Source: Vespula vulgaris
Lineage: Eukaryota > Arthropoda > Insecta > Hymenoptera > Vespidae
Assembly: GCF_905475345.1 (NCBI RefSeq)
Contig: NC_066589.1
Coordinates: 4,273,501 to 4,337,500 of the forward strand
Length of the DNA stretch: 64,000 nucleotides
Direction of reading: 5' to 3'
Shown: positions 54,829-64,000 of the stretch, piece after piece
How positions within the stretch are numbered: position 1 is the stretch's first letter
Layout of the letters: every line of letters begins with the position of its first letter
The notes under the pieces: generated by a model
What the model saw: only the letters and a program-made list of their open reading frames with translations
Told to the model about the DNA's origin: nothing
The model's database searches: none
Made by a program: the position numbers and the translations under genes

Positions 54829-57800
54829 GTACGTATTACTTTTTTCTATGTACATTACTTTGTTAAAAATATTGAATACTTTCTCAAGAATTGCCCCTTT
54901 TCTAATTAGGACGAAGAGCAATTAAGAAAACATACTCTAGACATTAACTTAGAAAAGAAGCCTATAGAAAGGGCGCTCCATCTTCTTACGTAAGTACGTT
55001 AGAACGTAACCTTAACTCGAAGGAATTAATATTAATTGATTTTCATTAAGAAAATTAAGATTAATACCAAGTATCAAAAGAAATTTAGCATTATAATGGA
55101 GTTATTAATGAAATATACAATTTGGTATATCGAATCACGTCTCTCGGATTAATATTTTATAAACGTGGACTAAAAAGCAATAAGAAAGATTTAATTCGTA
55201 AAAGATATTCATTTATCTCGCGTAGATAAACCAGACGCAACGAAGACGAACCTTCGTCAGATCGTATAAAACGCGCTTCCTCGAAGGATTGCACAAGGTG
55301 AATAGTTTTGATGTGCAAGCATTCGTATCTGCGTATCGGAGATATTTAATAAATTTTCAAACGAATTCGATTAACCGCGTATTATAATCTTGATATTGAC
55401 TTTTATCGATATAGCACACGAAGCTTCGGTCGAAATAATTATCGATGAAAAGGATGAATTAAAATTAGAAATGAAAATTTCTTCAAAGAGGAAAAGAAAA
55501 AGAAATCGATAGGATTGTAAGAAACAGTTTAATCGGTAATAGTCGTTATTTCTTATTACGTAAGCTCCTCTCCCACTTATTGTTAGAAGGAGGAATCTGT
55601 CACATCATTTACTACATATGATTATCTACGCAGTACGACTTCGATAACGTTCGGTTATGTTCGACTTTTCTCGTGAATCGGCGCTACAGAAGTGTCTGAT
55701 ACGACGAAGGAGGAGGCAGTGCGGCTCGCGAGTCACGACGGCCGAATACTACACAGTGCTGTTTATATTGTTCTAAGAGTGGGTGTTAGTTGTTTTTTCG
55801 TTCATTCATTCGTTCGTTCGTTCGTGCGTTCGTTCGTGCGTGCGTTCGTTCGTTCGTTCGTTCGTTCGTTCGTTCGTTTGTTCGCTCGCTTGCTTGTTCG
55901 TTTCATACCATTCTTTTCTTATTTGATTTACGGAGAACGCAACATCATGAGAAAGGAACGCTGCATTTTCCTTTCTTATGGACTGGACGAAGAAGATGAT
56001 ATTCTAAATGAGAGCACATCCGATTCGTAAGTACCTGCACGACACACTTTCCATCCTCAAAACTTATGCCTTCCGTTGATCGATGATAGCTGTTTGTATC
56101 TTCGTCCATTTCCTCTTTCCTGTTTTTTCCCGCTACATGATTCTAAAAATATATACAGCATCGTTCAAGGAGCGCGCAGTCCTGTCGTCTAAGCGTCTCT
56201 AATTATATTCCTTTAAAGAAATGTACTTTAAGGAAACAGTATCCTATGTACGTAAATAGTACAAGTATAATCGAAACTTCCCCTTCCTTTTCCCGTTGAT
56301 CGAAGACATTGACAATGATGATACTGATGAATATTCTCTTTTGTTTTGACATCCCTTAAATACGCAAATTCTAGGTGTATTGTAAGATTTGTGCGATAAT
56401 GAGAATATTTTTAACATTTTTTCTTTTTTTATTTGTGCATTCTATATACTTAAAAATAATATTTTTTGTACATAGTTCCATCGACACGATCAAAAATAAA
56501 CAATTTATTTTGAAAAATTTACCAATTGTTTTCTTTTTTTGCAGGAAAGGAGAAGAAATCCAAAAGCTTAGCGTTATACAAAATTTACCAAATCTTTTAG
56601 CTACGGACGCGCAATCATGTATGTCAAGAGTAGTTCCCAAAATGCAACAAACTCTCCCTACTGCTTCTACAGAATTTCATATTGCTGCTTCGTCGACATT
56701 CAAAACTATATTAGAACGAAAGCTTATCAGCCATACTATCTTTAGTCAAACATTCCTACAAAGTATATTGAACTCGCTTGAAAGTCGTGATCCAGGTATA
56801 ATAATTTCCTTTATCAAACAGAGATTTATATCAGATCCGATGTACCTTGGTAAAAAGTAATATGATACTTGTATTGTTTGTTCAAAGTGATCTGTCATGC
56901 ATGGCTGGAGACATTATTGGATGTGATAGAGTTAATGCCAATAGAAGTCATAAAAACACAGGTTTATATATATTTTAACATGACTCATTCCTATATTATT
57001 ATTTTTATCTATGAAACAACAATAATAATAAAAAAATTTATATCCATATACAGATTCTTCCAATGGCTATAAGTAAAGGACAACTGTCACAACCAATTTA
57101 TTGTAGGATGATGTGCAGCAGAATATTAGGAAAAATTTGTACAAGATTTAGTTCCGATATGTAAGTATTTTTTGTTAGCACTTTGTTTTACATAAATCTT
57201 TATCTATACAAGCAATGTTATAATAAAAATTGTATTTGCTGTATAGAAAAGATAAGAGAATTATTAATTATATTTGTAAATATCTTGTTCTATTCTTGCT
57301 AAAATATTGTTGTTAGGATATATAAAGAAGTCCTACCAACAGTACAGTCCCTTTGTCAAGATGTGAATAGTGAAGTACGAGCTAGTATTTGTTTGCAACT
57401 ACGTTTTGTTGCTGAGGGTCTTGGTACTGAATCTTTAAAATCTGCTCTGCTACCATCTCTTGTAGAATTAGCAAGGGATGAGGAAAGCAACGTACGGTAC
57501 TCATCTGTGCAGACAATAGTATACTTGCTACCTCATTTTCAAGATGGTAAGATATGCGATATTACTTGACTCGATATTTCGATGATATGCCTTATAAAAT
57601 TTCTTTAAATTTGAATTATGATTATATGGAAATTCGTTATTTACAGATACAATAAAAACCATCATATCTCCACTTATCAAAAAATTGTGTGAAAGTGCTA
57701 GTAAATTAGAAGATAATGTGATATGTATAATTGCTCAAGAATTTGGAAAGCTTGTTCTTGGTTTAGAAAGTAAGAAATTATTGTTTATTTTATATTCAAC

Positions 57801-60800
57801 AATTCTTGTCAGGTATTGAAAAAAGATATAAGTCTAATATTATGATAAAACATATATAGAGAATGCTTCAGATCCATTAAAAAATTTATATAAAAAGTTT
57901 AATTGATCTTTAAATCATTTTCAAAAAAAAATATAAAAAGATTTATCTTTATTTCCATTAGATTTTATATAAAAAATAATGAAGGAAAGTTCTTATTCTT
58001 TTCCTCATATTTATTATAGTTTAGCCATTATTTTTCATCGCTTATCTTAAAACTTATATCTCATTACTTATATGAGGCAATAATTACACAGTGTTTCAGG
58101 AATAAGTGGCCAAACTTAAAAAACATATTTTATGTATTATAAAGTACATTGATTCCAATTCTAAGCAAAAACTAACTCACTATCACTACATTTTATTGCG
58201 AATAAAAAATATTTATAATTTGGAAAGAAAATTTTTCTGAATCTATTTTTTCATTTTTGAAGAGTATAAAACATGTTTTTAATCTTGGATCTTTTTTGAA
58301 ACATTGTGTATAAGAGATTCAAATCTTATCATATTCTATAAAATATTATAATTTTAGAGTACCTATCAGCTGTAGAAAAATCATGGTTCTTGAAGTATTT
58401 TCAACAACTTGCACAGATGGGTATTCCGACTATGAGGAAACAAATTAAACCAGACCTTCCTTTAGTAAGTACAGAATATTCAAATCTATCAATAATCAAT
58501 ATGTCAAACTGAAATTTAAAATGTAATTTTTAGCTTGATAATAATTCTGTTGATTATGAAAGATGTTTGGAATGTCGACGATGTTGCGCATTTAATCTAC
58601 CTGCTATGTTCATCTTTACATCAGCTTCTGCAGAAGACGTGGATTCTTTACTCTCCACTCTTAGTGCTTTAACCAATGATTCTTATTATATAATTAGAAA
58701 AACAGTTGCAGGTGGAATCCACGAAGTGAGTAATACAACGTAAATTTTCAAAATAAAAATGGATGTATATCATAATAGATAGTTTTTTTTAATTTGTCTA
58801 AATAATATAAAAATTAGGTTGCAAAAATATTAGGAATGAAAAGTGGCAAAATCAAAGCTGATTTCGTAAAATTGCTAAAAGACGATCCTGAGGAAGTATT
58901 ACAAAAATTAGTTCCAAACATATCATCAACACTTGAATCTTTAGTTCAAAGTCAAATTATTGGAACAGATAAAGTGGTAAAAATAATTTGATAATTACTG
59001 AAATTAAATATAATAAATCTGAAATATACTAATGTTCGATTAAATTCATAAATTATTACTTGACACAGGATTCTACCTTAATGGAAATAGGCAGGGCTTT
59101 GTTGAAATGCGAAGCAGAAATTGCAGCTACAAATAATTGGAGACTGGCTTCTACTATGCATGCACAACTTGAAATATTACCCAAATGTTTTCCCAGTGAC
59201 TTTATATTTTCTTATTTTGTACCAATGAGTTCATCTAGAATCTTGCTTGCAGTAAGTAGAAAATAACTATTGAGCATCTCTTTTATATCATTATATATTA
59301 AAAATTATATAAATATCCAAATAAAAATGCTTTACGATTTTCTGTAAATTTTAGAGGCCATTACCAGTACGTCTTGCCGCTGGAAAATTGCTTCTTGTCT
59401 TTCTACGGTACAATACTAAGCTTATCCAAAGAGCAGAACTTCGAAATAAAATCAATGTTGAACTAGCTAATAATCCCGATTGTTATGTGAGAATGATGTT
59501 CGTCCGTATGATGGTAGAAGCATTGACCATGTATTCTTCTACTTATTTTAAAGAACACTTTTTTACTATGTTATTAAATCTTATTGAGGATTCTGTAGCT
59601 AATATCAGATTAAAAGTAGTGTCTTTATTACCCATTTTAAAGAGTCAACTTTGGATACCTACAGATAAAAAATTATTGACAGCATTAGAAACAAGAGTCA
59701 GACATTTAATGAACACTGAAAAGGATAAAGATGTAATAGCTACGTTAACGAGCGTTATTCAGAAGTTAGAACAAACGGATGTTAAATATGAGAGGCAGAG
59801 TGTAAGTTATTTGTACAATTGAATTAGCATTAAAATAGAAACTGATTTCATAATAATAGATGTTTGATTGTAGACTTCAAGTAAAATAACTAAGCAAGAT
59901 TTAGAAGATGCTAGAAAATTAGAGGAAGAAAAAAAGCTATTAAGTTTGAGCTCTGGAAAGACAGCTGTTTCTACTGGAGCAACTTCGAAAAAAATTATCA
60001 GTCCTCGTAAGTTTATTGTATTAAAATAAAACCTAAAATTATTTAAAAAATCAAATTATTTATTATCTATATTAAACAAATTATTTTTTATGTATATTAA
60101 TTATGTATATTAAATAGCTGTACGAGGACGAGTAGTAGAAGGAACAACAAAGACATTGTAAGTTAAGCTTTTTACAATGATTAAAATTGTATTTATTTTA
60201 TTAAATGTTATTTATAATTATTTTATTATACTTTATCACATTCTATCCTTTCATTGATATTATTTACATATTATGTTTCAGAGCACAATCTCGACCGAAA
60301 GTAGAACAGTCTCCGCAATCGGCTAAAGCACATAATATAACTAAGTCGCCACCTGTGAAACGTAAGTTTAATTATTTTCTATTCTTATAATTATTTGAAT
60401 AAACTATATATTTCTATAGATGACCGTTTCTTTTTTTTTCTTGCAGATATTACAACTCCACGGCATACACCAGAAACTTTAAAAAGCAGGTAAATACGTT
60501 TCTATATTTACTTCTTTATCTTTTTCTATATCCAGTGCTTTGTTTTTATAAGATTGATATGTAAATTACTGATATAACAGCTTTCTTGCTTCAAACAAAT
60601 ATATAAGACTAATATACAGTGATATATTTTCAATTAGTAATCTTATAAAAATAATTAGGACAGATATTTTACAAAAAGAATTAAAACGTATACGTACGTA
60701 CTTATTATTAAATAACAGGCTTTTTGCATGCTAAACAAACTACTGTATCTATTCTTTTTTGAGCTACGTTTTTTCGTATATTTGTCATTAATATATATGA

Positions 60801-62210
60801 TATAATTGATACATCTTTTATATTAAGACTTATATATATTCAGCATTATTCAATTAAGTTAAAACAAGATCTATATGCTAGCATTCGTGTGCTTCTAGTA
60901 TTTCTAGCAACAACTTAACAAGAGATTGGTCTAACAAAATGCACCTGATACAGTATCTGGAAAGAATGGGTCAATCCTCTTCAACCATTAATGTATCCTC
61001 TTTATTTAGATGGCCACATTTGTGTGATCTTGAACATAAGGGATTCACATCTCATTATTGTACATGTTACAATATAGATCCGCAACACTTATATCCTAGA
61101 AGTGAACTAAAGCAAGATATTCTAAAAAGTATCCTAACAACAGATCCTTGCTCACAAAAAGCTTCTACTAACATTGTTGTCAGTGATAAAACCCCAGTCA
61201 TTGCAAACTTTCCTATGAATTATAACAACTCTTGTTGGGCTTCTAGTTCTGTGCATGAGATACCTGTAACGCTGTCAGACAACGAGTTCCTAGTGGATGC
61301 AGGTATTAGAATACCAAAACTTTCTTCACCCAAAAATACACCAAAGTGTCCAGTGGAAAACTTAAAAGTAGCCATTACAAGAATGAAAAGAGACTCTGAT
61401 GGGGAGCAATCTTGGAGAAGCACTGCAAGTTATAAAGGAGTAGAATCTAAAAGACATTCTTCCATCGAATACGAGGACCATACCAAACCAATCGCAAATA
61501 CGACTGATCAATTGAAAACTATACGTTCTATGGATTATGAAGAAGGTTTAAGACATCGGAATATGTTAAAGGAAAATTCGAATGAGCAATTAATCGTTAA
61601 CTCAGAATCGAGAACTGAAAGGTATTCAGTATTTCGTCGTAAATTAAGATTTGGATTTGATGCGAATCAAGGAAGATCTATAGATGACAAAGCGAAGAGA
61701 AATTCGTTAATATTATACAAAGATAAAACAAAAATTACCCAACCCAAATGTGGAATAGAAACTCTTAAACGACATTCTATGAATTCTGGTTTGAAACACC
61801 CAGACTATTCTAAGGATTCTAAACAAAAGTTTAAACGACATAGTTTAGATATGACAGATTATTTTGGTCGAAATTTAAGACGATATTCAACTTTGGATGT
61901 AAATCATAATCAAGGAGTTAGTAAAATTCCCCTAAGAGGTATTGTAGTATCAGGTAGTAAAACGGCACCAACTACTAGAGCTTCCAGTCCTGTTTCTTTA
62001 GGATCTGTAATCAGATTTAATAGTGAAGAGATTGAAGATGTCCCAAGTTCTACTACCGAAAGGCATTTAACAAGAAGTTTGAGTAATGAACAACTCAATA
62101 AAATACGTCGTATACTTGTATTTTCACGTAATACACCAGTTAATACAACCGTAAGTCCAAGAACTAGAGATAGTAAATTACCTGTACGTTTACTGAAGAA
62201 AAAAATTTGA
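54772..62210 (+). CDS. PPP4R4: PPP4R4: protein phosphatase 4 regulatory subunit 4
   Basis: Exons: 54772-54828, 54910-54989, 56545-56795, 56888-56961, 57054-57160, 57317-57546, 57647-57769, 58358-58464, 58534-58725, 58818-58976, 59069-59251, 59355-59801, 59874-60006, 60118-60157, 60282-60361, 60447-60489, 60908-62210. All are GT..AG, phases agree, 1202 codons. An in-frame TAA at 54757 fixes the start. Residues 40-670 are helical HEAT-type repeats with PPP4R4 hallmarks recalled from the vertebrate protein: AWLETLLDVIE, KEVLPTVQSLCQDV, VRASICLQLRFVAEGLGTE, FNLPAMFIF, FLRYNTKLIQRAELR and EKDKDVIATL. A short coiled coil (QDLEDARKLEEEKKLL) and a basic tail follow. PPP4R4 binds the PP4 catalytic subunit in the cytoplasm and is thought to direct its substrate choice. 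The vertebrate protein is about 870 residues; the excess here is the last exon. Confidence 0.9.
54910..54989 (+). CDS. PPP4R4: PPP4R4 exon 2
   Basis: DEEQLRKHTLDINLEKKPIE, then RALHLL. This parallels the D-I-E-R-A-V-Y-L-L stretch of vertebrate PPP4R4. The donor AC|GTAAGT is in phase 2. Confidence 0.85.
54990..56544 (+). other. PPP4R4 intron 2 with alternative promoter region
   Basis: 1.55 kb. It contains a (TTCG)n tract and an alternative first exon candidate (55947-56026). The acceptor is TTTTTTTGCAG. Confidence 0.75.
55796..55902. repeat. (TTCG)n microsatellite
   Basis: About 25 TTCG-type units with TGCG variants. It creates FVRSFVRS-type frames that are not evidence of a protein. It lies 45 bases before the alternative PPP4R4 first-exon ATG. 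Confidence 0.9.
55947..62210 (+). CDS. PPP4R4: PPP4R4 alternative N-terminus (alternative first exon 55947-56026)
   Basis: ATG at 55947 opens MRKERCIFLSYGLDEEDDIL and runs to a TC|GTAAGT donor at 56026 in phase 2, the same phase as exon 2 (54989), so it can splice to 56545 without a shift. The result replaces residues 1-45 with an acidic 26-residue start. It is supported by donor quality, phase match and acidic coding-like content, but nothing proves that it is transcribed. Confidence 0.45.
56545..56795 (+). CDS. PPP4R4: PPP4R4 exon 3
   Basis: KGEEIQKLSVIQNLPNLLAT, then VVPKMQQTLPTASTEFHIAA, and SQTFLQSILNSLESRDP: the first HEAT-like helical pairs. Phase 2 in, phase 1 out. Confidence 0.9.
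56888..56961 (+). CDS. PPP4R4: PPP4R4 exon 4
   Basis: It encodes AWLETLLDVIELMPIEVIK, the segment most diagnostic for PPP4R4 (vertebrate N-A-W-L-E-T-L-L-S-V-I-E). The acceptor is TTCAAAG, weaker than its neighbours, and the donor is CAG|GTTTAT. Confidence 0.85.
57054..57160 (+). CDS. PPP4R4: PPP4R4 exon 5
   Basis: ILPMAISKGQLSQPIYCRMM followed by SRILGKICTRFSSD, matching the vertebrate K-A-Q-L-S-Q and K-I-L-G-K-L segments. Phase 0 in, phase 2 out. Confidence 0.9.
57317..57546 (+). CDS. PPP4R4: PPP4R4 exon 6
   Basis: YKEVLPTVQSLCQDVNSEVR followed by LARDEESNVRYSSVQTIVY: two consecutive HEAT repeats with the typical D-x-x-x-x-V-R turn. Confidence 0.92.
57647..57769 (+). CDS. PPP4R4: PPP4R4 exon 7
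   Basis: DTIKTIISPLIKKLCES followed by FGKLVLGLE. Phase 1 in and out. Confidence 0.88.
57770..58357 (+). other. PPP4R4 intron 7
   Basis: 588 bases, unusually long for the 3' half of this gene because it contains the 222-bp MITE at 58087-58308. Confidence 0.75.
58087..58308. mobile_element. Tc1/mariner-type MITE, 222 bp, in PPP4R4 intron 7
   Basis: The left end is CACAGTGTTTCA and the reverse complement of the right end is CACAATGTTTCA (11 of 12 identical). The element is flanked by TA at 58085-58086 and 58309-58310. It contains no coding capacity. It is distinct from the MITE at 25720 by its terminal sequence. Confidence 0.65.
58358..58464 (+). CDS. PPP4R4: PPP4R4 exon 8
   Basis: YLSAVEKSWFLKYFQQLAQM followed by RKQIKPDLPL, equivalent to the vertebrate H-L-R-F-L-E-F-Y-K-K-L region. 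Found by phase continuity; too short for an ORF scan. Confidence 0.85.
58534..58725 (+). CDS. PPP4R4: PPP4R4 exon 9
   Basis: A Cys-rich stretch (ERCLECRRCCAFNLPAMFIF) parallels the vertebrate N-C-A-Y-N-F-P-A-M-I-V-F. It is followed by a HEAT repeat ending RKTVAGGIHE. Phase 0 both ends. Confidence 0.9.
58818..58976 (+). CDS. PPP4R4: PPP4R4 exon 10
   Basis: VAKILGMKSGKIKADFVKLL followed by DDPEEVLQKLVPNI, a HEAT repeat. Donor GTG|GTAAAA. Confidence 0.9.
59069..59251 (+). CDS. PPP4R4: PPP4R4 exon 11
   Basis: It includes ALLKCEAEIAATNNWRLAST and FPSDFIFSYFVPM, parallel to the vertebrate A-A-A-S-L-K-W-R segment. Phase 0 both ends. Confidence 0.9.
59355..59801 (+). CDS. PPP4R4: PPP4R4 exon 12
   Basis: 149 codons: RPLPVRLAAGKLLLVFLRYN, CYVRMMFVRMMVEAL, DSVANIRLKVVSLLPILKS, and HLMNTEKDKDVIATL. 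It completes the HEAT solenoid. This is the longest conserved exon. Confidence 0.93.
59874..60006 (+). CDS. PPP4R4: PPP4R4 exon 13
   Basis: KQDLEDARKLEEEKKLLSL is a short charged coiled coil as in the vertebrate protein, followed by a Ser/Thr-rich linker. Phase 0 in, phase 1 out. Confidence 0.88.
60118..60157 (+). CDS. PPP4R4: PPP4R4 micro-exon 14 (40 nt)
   Basis: PVRGRVVEGTTKT; phases 1 in and 2 out agree with both neighbours. Confidence 0.75.
60282..60361 (+). CDS. PPP4R4: PPP4R4 exon 15
   Basis: AQSRPKVEQSPQSAKAHNIT followed by KSPPVK, a basic Ser-Pro linker. Phase 2 in, phase 1 out. Confidence 0.8.
60447..60489 (+). CDS. PPP4R4: PPP4R4 exon 16, with stop inside its donor
   Basis: HITTPRHTPETLKS then AG|GTAAAT. 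If this donor is not used the frame reads AGG TAA and stops after LKSR, giving 769 residues. From memory the vertebrate protein ends in a similar T-L-K-S-R-K segment, so this may be the ancestral C-terminus. Confidence 0.78.
60490..60907 (+). other. PPP4R4 intron 16
   Basis: 418 bases, AT-rich. Two in-frame acceptors compete at its end: exon starts at 60899 or 60908. Confidence 0.65.
60908..62210 (+). CDS. PPP4R4: PPP4R4 exon 17: long insect-type C-terminal tail (434 codons)
   Basis: An uninterrupted frame from the acceptor to TGA 62208-62210, in phase with exon 16. No globular domain is recognised. It holds Cys/His/Trp residues early (HLCDLEHKGFTSHYCTCYNI), then a basic, probably disordered tail with repeated basophilic kinase-type sites: SKRHSS, LKRHSM, FKRHSLD, LRRYSTLD and LTRSLSNEQLNKI. 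An alternative view is a separate gene starting at ATG 60939; the phase match and the absence of promoter signals favour the terminal-exon view. Confidence 0.72.
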
Positions 62211-64000
62211 AAAATATTGCGTAATTGGGGCCCTCAAATGCATTTGATATAATACACACAAATTTCTACGTACTGATCCAATTTTCATAAAAATATTGAA
62301 TCAAAATAACTATTTAAATAAGATGTGATTCATACTAAATTGCATTTCAAGGAAAAATTATTTTAACTTAATAATTTTGTGCAAATTCCATAGGCATCAA
62401 TATTTATTTTTTAACGAATGCACACATCTATTGCAGTGCTAATTTTTATAAATCGTATAACGATTTATTAAAAAAAAAAAAAAAAAAAAAAAAAGAACAA
62501 AAATGTACATATCCAATATGTATTATTTTTCATTATTTCTGGTAATTATTGATGATAGGCATACGTTCTCGCGCCTAGAGACAAATTTATACTTAGAAAA
62601 TAGAATGAGAAAATATTTCTGCAAATAATAGTATACTTATAAAATTCAGCATAATGCTTTCATAAGCAGGAGAATCTTTTTAAGCATTTTATATTAACAT
62701 GCTTGTTACTTACTCGTTATTTAAATTTTTTCGATATTGTGTATTTTTATGATATTTATCATTTAGTTTTATTATTATTTTGTTTGTGTCTCTTTGACAA
62801 AGCGACATAATTTATAAAATTATTATAATTATTTAATTGAAAGTGGATAATTTAATATTAAATATCTTTTTTTACAATGATAATGAAAAATATTTCATTT
62901 TTTAAACTTGATTTACAATAATGTTTCGCATTTTAACATATGAGCATATTATTTATCTTTTATTCTTCAAAGTACTTATTTTTAATAATTACATTGCTTT
63001 CTAATTTTAACAAAACTAATATAAGATTATTCTTCATAAATAGTAGTTTTTATAATACTATTAAAAATATGCTATCATTTAACAAATAGAAATTGAGGTG
63101 CCTGCTTGTGTTGTAAGACTATATGTTAAGTTTAATGATTGAAAAATTTAATGAAAAAGGGGCAATTGTTTTTGAATATATTAATAACAGCATGATAAAC
63201 TTGTAATTCTTAGAAGTTATAAATTATATTTATTAATAAAAAAGACCTTATATTAAGGAAAAAAAAACTAAGAAGAAATAAATAATGAAAAGTAGGATTA
63301 CAGTATTGTAAATGCTAGTACTAATCTAGTCCATATAGATATAAAAAAGAAGAATATATAATTTTGATAATATTCTTCAAATAGGATTTTATTTGTTTAC
63401 TTCTCATGCTGTATATATATAGTAAGTTATAGTAGTATATAACAAATGTTTCACTTTGCAAAGAGATCCTATGCAGTACCAATATTTTAGGTTTTATGTA
63501 GGGCATACGAAAGATCTGGCCTCTGTAATAATACGCTTATAGAAAACATTAGCAGAATTACACATATTACTGCTTAATAATATATACATTACTTTAATAT
63601 TAAATATAATCATAGTATTGAATTATTTCCGTTTTCAAACTAGTTTGAAGAGTAGATTGGATTTTACATTCTTCTTATAAAAATATATTCACTATATGAT
63701 TCATAATCTTATTGGAGCTAATATATTTGCAGATATATGTGAAATGGATTTCTATTATAAAAATTTCTAGTTTTTTCATTTCCAATAATGTGTTAAGATA
63801 ATACTAAGGGAAATATTCAAGTCACGAGTCGATTACAATATTGTGTCTTAAATTAAATATTTTTAGATATTAAAAGTTTTAATCTATAAAAAATTCATTG
63901 TTACGAATAGCTACAAACAAAAACTCGTGGAGATTATAATATTCAAAGATTCTATATGAAGATATATACGAAAGATATGTTCAATTACTCACTTATTTAT
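62211..64000 (+). other. PPP4R4 3' UTR and downstream AT-rich DNA
   Basis: No further gene is visible. A poly(A) run of about 25 bases lies at 62469-62494 and an AATAAA at 63235-63240 is a candidate poly(A) signal. The rest is AT-rich without structure that I can support. Confidence 0.6.
62469..62494. repeat. Poly(A) tract
   Basis: About 25 consecutive A. It could be a simple repeat or the tail of an old retroposed copy. No flanking duplication was evident. Confidence 0.8.

Noticed and set aside
55692..55940. FVRS-repeat protein frame
   Set aside because: Translation of the (TTCG)n microsatellite; no ATG before 55947.
62469..62494. Poly(A) tract as evidence of a retrocopy
   Set aside because: No upstream gene-like sequence or target-site duplication is visible; similar homopolymers are common here.

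Overview
The window is animal nuclear DNA, almost certainly from an insect. Coding sequence is cut into short exons by GT..AG introns. The background is very AT-rich, with CpG-rich islands at presumed promoters and very dense microsatellites ((GA)n, (TTA)n, (TA)n, (TTTA)n, (TTCG)n). A hymenopteran (bee, wasp or ant) fits this compositional pattern best, but that placement is inference. No bacterial, organellar or viral gene is visible.

Two real genes are supported, both on the + strand, head to tail. Gene 1 (1526-52907) is a Rho GTPase-activating protein of the ARHGAP20 (PH + Ras-association + RhoGAP) family. Its long form is a chain of 12 exons whose splice phases all agree, giving 1202 residues. 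Exons 3-6 encode a Dbl-homology (RhoGEF) domain upstream of the PH domain, so the long protein has a GEF-type and a GAP-type module in one chain. A 37-kb intron (11277-48388) splits the DH domain just before its conserved V-Q-R segment. Inside that intron lie two candidate alternative first exons (12650-13006 and 37964-38032). Each ends in phase 0 and can splice onto the same exon 6, giving proteins that keep PH-RA-RhoGAP but lose most of the DH domain. The C-terminal exon has Pro-rich SH3-type ligands, a duplicated Y-E-F-K-K motif and a C-terminal E-S-Y-V (class I PDZ ligand).

Gene 2 (54772-62210) is PPP4R4, a HEAT-repeat regulatory subunit of protein phosphatase 4. It is read through 17 exons with agreeing phases. 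An alternative first exon (55947-56026) has the same phase as exon 2. A 434-codon last exon makes the protein (about 1202 aa) much longer than the vertebrate one. The donor of exon 16 itself contains a stop codon, so failure to splice gives a 769-residue protein.

The rest is intron and intergenic DNA: two short Tc1/mariner-type MITEs with TA duplications (25720-25990 and 58087-58308), a piggyBac-like Cys-rich C-terminal relic on the minus strand (about 33934-34155), a structured repeat array (31263-31510), a 15-bp tandem repeat in the promoter-like DNA before alternative exon B, several near-perfect hairpins and many microsatellites. Most other open frames of 60-150 codons lack ATG starts, splice logic or recognisable domains and are treated as chance.
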